A stretch of DNA of 20,708 bases from Candidatus Woesearchaeota archaeon (lineage in GTDB: Archaea > Nanobdellota > Nanobdellia > Woesearchaeales > JAHWHD01), in the NCBI GenBank assembly GCA_019323525.1, contig JAHWHD010000086.1:1-20708 (forward strand). The letters are read 5' to 3'. The notes under the pieces were generated by a model. It searched no databases, had not been told where the DNA came from, and was given only the letters and a program-made list of their open reading frames with translations. This document shows, piece after piece, positions 1 through 6,800 of this stretch (the stretch's first letter is position 1; each line of letters starts with the position of its first letter). The translations under genes and the position numbers were made by a program.

Positions 1-1
1 A

Positions 2-58
2 ACTGACGAGTTGACTAAGAGAGTAATGAAAGAGATTAGGGAACTTAGCGGATTTTAG
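2..58 (+). CDS. 3' end of an unidentified gene (partial)
   Basis: An open frame enters from the left edge and stops at a TAG at 56-58. It gives 18 residues ending in EIRELSGF, an amphipathic charged stretch typical of a protein C-terminus. It would overlap the end of the minus-strand ThiI-like gene by 14 nt, tail to tail, and tight packing of this kind is seen elsewhere in the window. The fragment is too short to identify, and 18 open codons could occur by chance. Confidence 0.35.
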   Translation, partial: TDELTKRVMKEIRELSGF

Positions 59-860
59 ATAATTCTTCGTTAATTTGTTCTTCTGAGTATGCGATTAGCG
101 GTCTTAGGATTAGGCCTTGGAAATCATGTTGCTTTATTTTCTTAAGAGTATCATTGACAACCAAAGCTTTGTTTCGATCTAGCATCTTTAGATTTTTGAT
201 TATTTTTAGTTTTAAATCTTTAACACTAAATTTATTCAATAAATCAACATTTAATTTCTTGAACGCAACAGGTGCGACGTCACAGCCACGTTTCATAATC
301 AACCAGGAGGCGAGCAAGGACGATTCGTCTTCAATCAAGCAGTATACTTCTCCTTCGATACCTAAAGGAAGACCGCCATAACCTTGGATTCTTTTATCGA
401 AGATGTATGCTTTTTTTCCAACAATCTCGATGCCGATTTCTGATTCAAATTCTTTTAGTTTGACTTTTTTTCCTGTCTTCTCAGCAACGAAAGCCCCAAT
501 CTCTTTATTTAGCTGCATCGAGGTTTGCTTGATGCTTTTATCAATTCTTTTTGCAGAAACCCTGAAGTTATTTTTTATCTTTTTCAGGAATTGTTCTTCA
601 ATTGTCTCTTTTATTGATTCTAAGTTGGGGTCGCATTCTATTGCAGGGCTGATGCTTACAATCCCAAACACGTTTTTTAGGATTGAACAATCATGATCAG
701 ATGAAATAAGGATGCGACCTCTTGGTTTTTTTATTTTTTTGTATTTTACTTTGTTCTTCTTAAGATTCTTCTGGATGTTTTCAACTAATTTTTTCTCGAA
801 TAAATATCGATTCTTTCCCTTAAGAGCAATCTCTCCGTATCTTATAATCCAAGAATTCAT
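45..860 (-). CDS. ThiI-like NFLD-THUMP protein with degenerate PP-loop domain
   Basis: This 271-residue protein resembles the N-terminal part of ThiI, the enzyme that makes 4-thiouridine at position 8 of tRNA. Residues 1-65 carry the ThiI hallmark RYGEIALKGKNR. Residues 66-158 are a THUMP tRNA-binding region. Residues 160-170 (GYGGLPLGIEG) match the usual link to the PP-loop domain. The ATP-binding motif SGGxDS is then replaced by EDESS (177-181), while the following ASWLIMKRGC is retained. The tail (232-271) still resembles the end of a PP-loop domain, with LRPLIAYSEEQI, but the GxSLGQVASQT motif is lost and the domain is only about 105 residues. It should bind tRNA but not adenylate it. Its start overlaps the iscU stop by 4 nt, making it the last gene of the isc operon. 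The catalytic half is probably the plus-strand PP-loop gene at 3135-3746. Confidence 0.88.
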   Translation of the reverse strand: MNSWIIRYGEIALKGKNRYLFEKKLVENIQKNLKKNKVKYKKIKKPRGRILISSDHDCSILKNVFGIVSISPAIECDPNLESIKETIEEQFLKKIKNNFRVSAKRIDKSIKQTSMQLNKEIGAFVAEKTGKKVKLKEFESEIGIEIVGKKAYIFDKRIQGYGGLPLGIEGEVYCLIEDESSLLASWLIMKRGCDVAPVAFKKLNVDLLNKFSVKDLKLKIIKNLKMLDRNKALVVNDTLKKIKQHDFQGLILRPLIAYSEEQINEELSKIR

Positions 861-1237
861 TTTTTCTTTTTCTTGTAGTCTTCAATCGCTTTTTTTAGTG
901 CGTCGGCTGCAAGGTTTGAGCAGTGCTGCTTTATCGGAGGAAGGCCGTCTAATGATTCGCTTACGTCGGTTCTTGTAATCCTCTCGGCTTCTTCTAAGGT
1001 CTTGCCTTTTGCAAGCTCTGTTATCATCGAGGACGTTGCAATGGCTGCTGCGCAACCGAATGTCTTGAATTTAATATCTATGATCTTGTTATCTTTTACC
1101 TTAATGGTTATCTTCATCACATCCCCGCACGTGGGATTGCCTACTTCGCCAGTTCCGTCAGCATCTTTAAGCTCGCCAACGTTCTTCGGCTTCTTGAAAT
1201 GCTCCATTACTTTTTTTGAGTATTGCATTTTATCCAC
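857..1237 (-). CDS. iscU: Iron-sulfur cluster scaffold IscU
   Basis: This 126-residue protein has the full length of an IscU/NifU N-terminal scaffold, on which Fe-S clusters are built from iron and IscS-derived sulfur. All three ligand cysteines are present in the expected contexts: C37 in NPTCGD (with the conserved D39), C62 in FGCAAA and C106 in KQHCSNLA. H105 precedes C106. LPPIKQHCS matches the bacterial LPPVKxHCS site that HscA-type chaperones recognise, although no chaperone gene is in view. The C-terminus is a lysine-rich tail. The gene overlaps iscS by 8 nt and the THUMP gene by 4 nt, so translation is probably coupled. A second methionine at residue 4 could also be the start. Confidence 0.97.
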   Translation of the reverse strand: MDKMQYSKKVMEHFKKPKNVGELKDADGTGEVGNPTCGDVMKITIKVKDNKIIDIKFKTFGCAAAIATSSMITELAKGKTLEEAERITRTDVSESLDGLPPIKQHCSNLAADALKKAIEDYKKKKK

Positions 1238-2378
1238 CCCATAGAGGACTAAGCGCTCTTAGATTTTTTACAATCTCTTTAATTGTTTTTATTGCATAAA
1301 CAATCTCTTTTTCTGTAGTGTATTTACTTAGAGTTAATCTTAATGAACCGTGAGCAACCTCTGCAGGAAGGCCGATTGCTGTAAGAACGTGGCTTGGCTC
1401 TAGTTTATGTGAAGAGCATGCTGAGCCTGTTGATGCTGCAATTCCTTTCTGGTCTAGGTGAAGCACTAGAGATTCTCCTTCGATTGCCTTGAAACAAAAG
1501 TTGACGTTATTGGCAAGCCTTTTTTCAGGGTGGCCGTTTAGTATTGATTCAGGAATCTCTTTTAATCCTGCTATCAGTTTATCGCGCAGTTTCTTCATCT
1601 TATTCAGCTCAGACGTTTTAGACACTTCGATAGCCTTTGCAAGACCGACAATGCAAGGAACGTTCTCTGTGCCAGGTCTTATTCCTGACTCGTGGCCTCC
1701 GCCATTGATAAGAGGGCAGATGTGTACGCCTTTTCTCTTGTAAAGAAAACCAATGCCTTTAGGTCCGTGGATCTTGTGGCCTGAGAATGATGCGAGGTCA
1801 ATGCCCATGTCCTTAACGTCTATCTTTTCTTTAGTATAGCTCTGAACTGCGTCTGTATGGAAAAGCACTTTTTTTGATTTGCAGATTTTTGCTATCTCTT
1901 TGATCGGCTGGATTGTTCCTATTTCGTTATTTGCGTGCATTATCGACACAAGAACAGTATTTTTTTTAATAGACTTTTTTAATTGTTCAACATTTATAAT
2001 CCCATTTTTAGCGACATCCAGGTAAGTTACTTCTATGCCTTGTTTTTCTAGACATTTACATGTATTGAGGACAGCAGGATGTTCTATCTTTGATGTTATC
2101 ATGTGTTTGCCTTTTCCAGCTATGCAGTGTTCCATTATACCTTTTATTGCAAGGTTGTCGGATTCTGTGCCGCCTGAAGTGAAAAAAATTTCTTCAGGTT
2201 CGGCGTTAATAGATTCTGCAATGATCTTTCTAGACCTTTCAACAGCGTCTCTGGCTTCTGTTCCGAACTGGTGCAATGAAGATGCGTTACCGTATCTTTC
2301 TGTAAAGAATGGTTGCATTACTTTTACAACTTCCGGTTCGACCTTTGTCGTAGCTCCGTTATCAAGATAGACTTTCAT
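1230..2378 (-). CDS. iscS: Cysteine desulfurase IscS/NifS
   Basis: This 382-residue class V aminotransferase-fold enzyme takes sulfur from L-cysteine as an enzyme persulfide, using PLP. Visible motifs are the N-terminal YLDNGATT (normally YxDNAATT), FTSGGTESDN (66-75), H100 in the cofactor-stacking position, HTDAVQS (174-180), and the PLP lysine K202 in SGHKIHGPKG. The active-site cysteine is C321 in the loop STGSACSSHKLEPSHV. The long SACSS loop is characteristic of the IscS/NifS group rather than SufS. The gene sits 4 nt after the regulator and overlaps iscU. It probably supplies sulfur both to IscU and to the split ThiI system, as IscS does for ThiI in E. coli. That double role is inferred from position. 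Confidence 0.97.
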   Translation of the reverse strand: MKVYLDNGATTKVEPEVVKVMQPFFTERYGNASSLHQFGTEARDAVERSRKIIAESINAEPEEIFFTSGGTESDNLAIKGIMEHCIAGKGKHMITSKIEHPAVLNTCKCLEKQGIEVTYLDVAKNGIINVEQLKKSIKKNTVLVSIMHANNEIGTIQPIKEIAKICKSKKVLFHTDAVQSYTKEKIDVKDMGIDLASFSGHKIHGPKGIGFLYKRKGVHICPLINGGGHESGIRPGTENVPCIVGLAKAIEVSKTSELNKMKKLRDKLIAGLKEIPESILNGHPEKRLANNVNFCFKAIEGESLVLHLDQKGIAASTGSACSSHKLEPSHVLTAIGLPAEVAHGSLRLTLSKYTTEKEIVYAIKTIKEIVKNLRALSPLWGG

Positions 2379-2382
2379 AGTA

Positions 2383-2742
2383 TCACCTTAAGCATATTTC
2401 GCAGCAGTTGTTTATGTTCGCGTGTTTTTTGTGCACTTTGCAAAGTGTCTTATTTTTCTTAACTAATTTTAATAGATCTTGTATCTCTTTGATGACGCAG
2501 CTCTTTTTTTCAATAATCTTTTTCGCACTATTAGAGATTTTAAGCCTTGTACTTTGATTAAATTCAATATCTTTCCCTCGCTTGGAATTGATATATTGGG
2601 ATACTGCGGATTCTCTTAGCCCTAGCTTAGTCGCGACCTCCCTTTGCTTAAGGCCTAGCTTGACCATCGCTTTTGCTAGTTCTTTTCTTATGGCTGGAAT
2701 AATGTACCAGACCTCGATCTCCTGCGGCAAGCTATATTTCAT
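2383..2742 (-). CDS. XRE-type HTH regulator with C-terminal Cys cluster, probable isc operon regulator
   Basis: This 119-residue protein has a helix-turn-helix at about residues 18-58 (LKQREVATKLGLRESAVSQY is the recognition unit). It resembles archaeal predicted regulators of the COG2522 type. The C-terminal tail has C82 and then C101, C113, C114 and C117, with H104 and H107 between them. This spacing could hold an Fe-S cluster or a metal ion. It is the first gene of the regulator-iscS-iscU-THUMP operon. By analogy with bacterial IscR, which is unrelated in sequence, it may sense Fe-S status and control this operon and the divergent genes. DNA binding is well supported by the HTH; the sensing role is inference. 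The ATG is preceded by a TATA box at leaderless distance. Confidence 0.85.
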   Translation of the reverse strand: MKYSLPQEIEVWYIIPAIRKELAKAMVKLGLKQREVATKLGLRESAVSQYINSKRGKDIEFNQSTRLKISNSAKKIIEKKSCVIKEIQDLLKLVKKNKTLCKVHKKHANINNCCEICLR

Positions 2743-2762
2743 AAAACTACACGATTGTGAAG

Positions 2763-2774
2763 TTATATTTAAAG
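2763..2774 (-). promoter_or_regulatory. Archaeal TATA box of the isc operon (leaderless)
   Basis: Read on the minus strand, the site is CCTTTAAATATAAC-like with a TTTAAATATA core. Its centre is about 26 nt upstream of the regulator ATG at 2742, so transcription should begin at or next to the start codon. No Shine-Dalgarno site could fit in such a leader. Confidence 0.65.
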
Positions 2775-2803
2775 GTTGTGGTATTCTATTCTATGATAAC
2801 ATA

Positions 2804-2824
2804 CAAAAATGCTTTGCATTTTTG
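2804..2824. repeat. Perfect inverted repeat A1 (9-bp arms, TTT loop)
   Basis: The arms CAAAAATGC (2804-2812) and GCATTTTTG (2816-2824) are perfect reverse complements with a 3-nt loop. The element lies between the two divergent TATA boxes, outside both expected transcripts. It is thus better explained as an operator or DNA structure than as a terminator. The arm core AAAAATGC/GCATTTTT recurs at 16018-16041. Confidence 0.8.
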
Positions 2825-2829
2825 AGGTT

Positions 2830-2851
2830 CTGAATTGCAAACGCAATTCAG
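2830..2851. repeat. Perfect inverted repeat A2 (9-bp arms, AAAC loop)
   Basis: The arms CTGAATTGC (2830-2838) and GCAATTCAG (2843-2851) pair perfectly across a 4-nt loop. The element follows repeat A1 by 5 nt and ends about 4 nt before the TATA box of the plus-strand genes. It is well placed to be a binding site that blocks or recruits transcription factors. Confidence 0.8.
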
Positions 2852-2854
2852 TAA

Positions 2855-2863
2855 CTTTTAAAA
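2855..2863 (+). promoter_or_regulatory. TATA box for the 83-aa gene and thiI PP-loop gene (leaderless)
   Basis: A CTTTTAAAA element is centred about 27 nt before the ATG at 2887. There is no ribosome binding site in between, which suggests a leaderless transcript like that of the divergent operon. Confidence 0.55.
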
Positions 2864-2886
2864 ACAATAATAAAAACAACGAACAT

Positions 2887-3138
2887 ATGGACTACAAAAT
2901 CAAACCATGCAAGACAAAGGCTGCGTTTTCGGTAATCCCTGTACAAAAGATTAAATTGGATTTTGATAAACTTAAAATTAAGTTTGAAACCTTGATAGAT
3001 AATCCCATTGCATTGGTAATTAAAGTTGACGATGAAGAGATAGTTGTGCATAATTACGGCGAGATGTTGTTTAAGACTTTGAAAAATGTTGAAAAAATAA
3101 AAACCATTGCTGACAGGATTTACGAGGTTGGGGTATGA
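2887..3138 (+). CDS. Small conserved-looking protein of unknown function, coupled to the ThiI PP-loop protein
   Basis: This 83-residue soluble protein has no signal peptide or membrane helix. Its pattern suggests alternating strands and helices, ending in a well-formed segment VVHNYGEMLFKTL and then a lysine-rich helix. I do not recognise the family. The open frame extends upstream to 2809 through the hairpin region. The ATG at 2887 is preferred because it sits at leaderless distance from a TATA box and the upstream residues look non-coding. The stop overlaps the start of the PP-loop gene by 4 nt (ATGA), so the two are translationally coupled and probably work together, perhaps as a small subunit of the split ThiI enzyme. 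Confidence 0.8.
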   Translation: MDYKIKPCKTKAAFSVIPVQKIKLDFDKLKIKFETLIDNPIALVIKVDDEEIVVHNYGEMLFKTLKNVEKIKTIADRIYEVGV

Positions 3139-3746
3139 AAGGACTATTACTATTATCGGGAGGGATTGATAGCCCTGTTGCTGGTCATCTTATGAATGAC
3201 AATGGTGTTGAAATTATTGCAGTACATTTTGATAATCAGCCTTTTAGTTCTAGTAAAGCTTCAGAACTTGCACAGAGACTTGCTAAGAAGATTGGTGTTA
3301 AAAAATTGTACATTGTAGATTATGGAAAATCAAAGTCAGAGATTGTAAAGAATTGTATAAGAAAGTACACGTGTGTTCTTTGCAGAAGGTTGATGTTTAG
3401 GATTGCTGAAGCAATTGCAAAAACAGAAAACTGCGATTTTCTTGTTACTGGGGAAAACCTTGGTCAGGTAGCTTCGCAGACGTTACAGAACATGATATCA
3501 GAACATTCTGCTTCTCAGATTCTTGTGTTAAGGCCGTTGCTTTGCAACGATAAGATGGAAACAGTTGAAATTGCAAAGAGGATCGGAACTTATGAGATTT
3601 CGATCGAGCCTAGCATTTGCTGTACACTTGTTCCTGAATGTCCTGCAACAAAGTCTTCAATATCTGTCATTGAAACTCTGGAAAAAAGGATGGACGTACA
3701 AGAAATAGTTAGAAATTCTGTTAAAACCGCACGAATAATCCGTTAA
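3135..3746 (+). CDS. thiI: Stand-alone ThiI PP-loop (AANH) domain, tRNA 4-thiouridine synthase catalytic subunit
   Basis: This 203-residue protein corresponds to the ATP-dependent C-terminal half of ThiI and lacks the NFLD and THUMP regions. The ATP pyrophosphatase loop SGGIDSPVA is at residues 8-16, and the second ThiI signature TGENLGQVASQTLQN is at 105-119. C80 and C83 form CVLC followed by RRLMFRIAE, which is the archaeal CXXC motif. More cysteines lie at 162, 163 and 169 (CCTLVPEC). In methanogen ThiI, the CXXC pair and a third distal cysteine are known to hold an Fe-S cluster needed for thiolation. C162 or C163 also matches the position of the conserved E. coli C344. Without its own THUMP domain it probably needs the minus-strand THUMP protein at 45-860 for tRNA binding. 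Confidence 0.93.
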   Translation: MKGLLLLSGGIDSPVAGHLMNDNGVEIIAVHFDNQPFSSSKASELAQRLAKKIGVKKLYIVDYGKSKSEIVKNCIRKYTCVLCRRLMFRIAEAIAKTENCDFLVTGENLGQVASQTLQNMISEHSASQILVLRPLLCNDKMETVEIAKRIGTYEISIEPSICCTLVPECPATKSSISVIETLEKRMDVQEIVRNSVKTARIIR

Positions 3747-3747
3747 A

Positions 3748-3780
3748 TTTATAAATCCTAAATGTTCTTTTTATAAATAC
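3748..3780 (+). promoter_or_regulatory. Promoter region of the large surface operon, two TATA-like boxes
   Basis: Two TATA-like elements precede the giant gene: TTTATAAAT at 3748-3756 and TTTTTATAAATAC at 3768-3780. The upstream box would give a leader of roughly 20 nt containing the ribosome binding site. The downstream box would give a nearly leaderless transcript. A GGTGA motif at 3791-3795 favours the first. Confidence 0.55.
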
Positions 3781-3790
3781 CATATATATA

Positions 3791-3795
3791 GGTGA
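3791..3795 (+). promoter_or_regulatory. Shine-Dalgarno site that decides the start of the giant surface protein
   Basis: GGTGA lies 5 nt before a TTG codon at 3801. The layout GGTGAATTATTTGAAAAAA lines up base for base with GGTGAATCAAATGAAAAAA before the pilin at 16127. The GTG inside this motif (3792) is therefore more likely part of the ribosome binding site than a start codon. Confidence 0.6.
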
Positions 3796-3800
3796 ATTAT

Positions 3801-6800
3801 TTGAAAAAAAGAGGGGTCATAAGTGTTGTAGTTATTTCTATTTTTGTAATTTTTATTGCTAGTGTTTATGCACAATTAGATGAAGTGTGTTATACTATAG
3901 ATGTTGGCCAGCCATGTGCAAGATCTGCTGATTGTGCAGCCCAGTTCGGAGGAGATGTAAAGAAGATCGTAACAGGCGGAGATACAGAATATTCTGCTTG
4001 CGAGGCCAGTCTTGGATGCTGTTGTTTTGGAGAAACTAATGCTGCAATTTTTTCAGAAGAGGTTTGTAAACCTGCGTTTCTCGAAGACGCATCATTTAAC
4101 GGAGCCATAACGAGCCCGACCACTTGTACTTTTTTCTGCAGAGGGGAGATTCCAACGTGTACTTATACACTTTGCGATGGTGTTAATTCTATAACTCCTT
4201 GCAAGTGCGGCACAGTCCAAGTAGACTCTTCTAGTTTGGCCGTATGCTGTGCGCAGGATAATGTGTTATTTCCAAGTGTTGAGGCTTGTTTATCTGATCA
4301 GGCAAGCGCGTGTAAGGCAGAGATATATACGATTTCTGGTACTGTAACTGATCAAGATGGGGATAATCTGGCTGGTGTTACTATAGCAGGCGGAGGAGAC
4401 ACTTTTACAACTTCAGATACTGGCACTTACCAGTTAGATGTCAGGGGTCAAAATACATATACTGTGCAGGCTTCTAAGTTTGGATATGAGTCCGCACAGG
4501 CTAATGTTGAGGTGCTCTCAGCTGATGTGCTTGGCGTAGATTTTACGTTAATTATTAAACCAGAACAACAGGATTCTGATGGTGATGGAGTCAATGATTT
4601 TGAAGATGCGTGTCCTTATGAAGCCATGATACAAAATGCTGATGATTCTTCTTATAGAGAATTTGAAGAGTTAGGATTTTGTAGAGACGGTATAGACAAT
4701 GATTGTGACAAGCTAATCGACTGCCAAGATCCTGGATGTGTTAACACTGACGAACAGTGCAGTCTTTCCTATTGCGGTGATGGGATTGTTGAGTTTAATG
4801 TAGAAGGAATTGATGAAGAGTGCGATGCTAAGTATGATGATGCAGGAACTAAAATTTCGGGAATTGATAATCTCTGTCCAGGACAATGCATTACAGAGGG
4901 CGTTAATAGGTGCAGGTGTCCTGCTGTGTGCGGGGATGACAGGCATAGCAGAGACCTAGAACAATGCGATATTGTTGATGGTATAACAGTCGGATGCCCT
5001 GGCGAGCAGGAGTGCTGGAGTTCTTCAGATCCTTTGTTTGACCCTGCCAAGTATACATTGTGCACTTGTAAACCAATAAGCATATGCGGAGACCATTTAA
5101 TCACTGGTAATGAAGAATGTGATTTTAACGAGCAACAGGAAGGTTTTGATAAAAACGGAGTTTTAGTTAACTGTATTCTTCCAGGCAATGCTGGCGAGTG
5201 TACAATAAGAAGGTCGGTCTGTGGAAATGGTGTGCTAGAAACACCTTGGGAGGATTGTGAGCTTACATCACAAGCCAATGTTGGAGGTCTTTGTTCAGTA
5301 GCGGATTGTTCGCAGTGTCAATGCCCGCAGACTTGTTTCAATGAACAGTCTCTCCCTATAATTGAGACTCTGGAAGTGAAAAAGGCAAGTTATGATATAT
5401 CTTTAACTTGGAGTTCTAGATGCGTTCCTAGTTCATATACTGTGTTCAGGTGTGAAGGAGATTGTACAAGTTCGAATATGTTTGTTGTTGCAGATAAGAC
5501 AATACAAACTTCTGTGGTTGATACTTTTTCAAAAAATCAACTTACAAAGTACTGTTATGTTGTCAGGGCTCACTTTTTTGATGTTGATATTGCAAAGTCG
5601 CTTGATTCTGTACAAAAATGTGTAATGACTGGTGATGAATTATGTTCAAAGCCCACACAGCCCGAGTTCTGTAACTCAAATATAAGGTCTACATGTAACG
5701 CGACCAATAATCTTGTTGGTGTTGAGGTTGATAGTGATTTGGAAGGTCCTGATTGTGGCGCTATACCCTCAATCGCAGGCGAGACCTATATTTGTCTTGG
5801 ACCTGATGAGCAAGGAGATACTGAGTGCGTTATGCAGGCTGAGTGTGGTGAGTGTAACGGGCTTTTAGGAATGTTTTATAGGCAAGGGTGCGCAATTGAT
5901 AAACGCCTTTTACCCAGGGAGGTTTGCGTTGATTGTAGTATTCTCGATAGTTGTTATGTGGATTTTAGCTTAACGTCTGTTGATAAGTATTATTCGTGTA
6001 GCCAAGCTACCTCGTGTTATGATTATAAGTCTCAACAAACTTGTCAAGAGGATCCTTGTTCAATAGGCGAGGGAGCAAGGTCTGACTGCGAATGGATTGA
6101 AACTGATTATGGGGAGGTTGGTTTTGGGGTGTGCAGGCCTGTCGATATTGATGAACAGAACTGCGCAAAATGCAATGAACCTTTTAATTCAGTTTTTGGG
6201 GCTTGTGATAGGGAACTCTGCAGCTTGTATGGAGCTTGTTATTATGATTTTGATATTTTGCAGCAAAGCCATGTATGTAAACATAAGTCTGAAGTGTCTT
6301 GTGAAGATTATGACAGTATCCAGGATTGTACTGGTGGAGTTAACGTTGAAGTAGACATCTCTTATGACCTATCAGAGGATCAAAGGGATTGTGCAAGTCA
6401 TGTTTTCCCTGACGACCCTGACGAATGTAAAGTTAACAAATCAGCAGGAACAAATGCGATTGTTAAGAGAAGCAACGATTATTTTGGGTTCGGTACTTGT
6501 AAATGGGTCCAGACAGGGAGCCTTTTCTCTGGAGCTAGCTTTTGTGTAAAGGATGCGGATAATAAGACAAACATCGACCTTCTCTATACGGGGGATTGCG
6601 CCCTTGGAGATTCGACATGTAGTAGGGATTTTGAGGCGCCAAGTACAACTGTTGAGATACCTGCTTTTGTTGGAGGGAATTCAAGGCTTGTGGTCTCAAC
6701 AATTGATAATGTTTATGATACTGTTTATACTTATTTTGGTGTCGCGCCAAGAGGGTCTTTTTCCTATCCGCGGATACAGGCTTATGATTCAAGAATCGAT

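Noticed and set aside
2434..2447. 14-bp perfect palindrome CACTTTGCAAAGTG
   Set aside because: It lies inside the regulator coding sequence at the TLCKV codons, has no neighbour of the same type, and is better explained by codon choice.
4769..5278. Minus-strand open frame of 169 codons inside the giant surface gene
   Set aside because: It lies opposite the cysteine-rich repeats, has no ribosome binding site or promoter, and its serine- and proline-rich content reflects the antisense of cysteine/glycine/aspartate codons.
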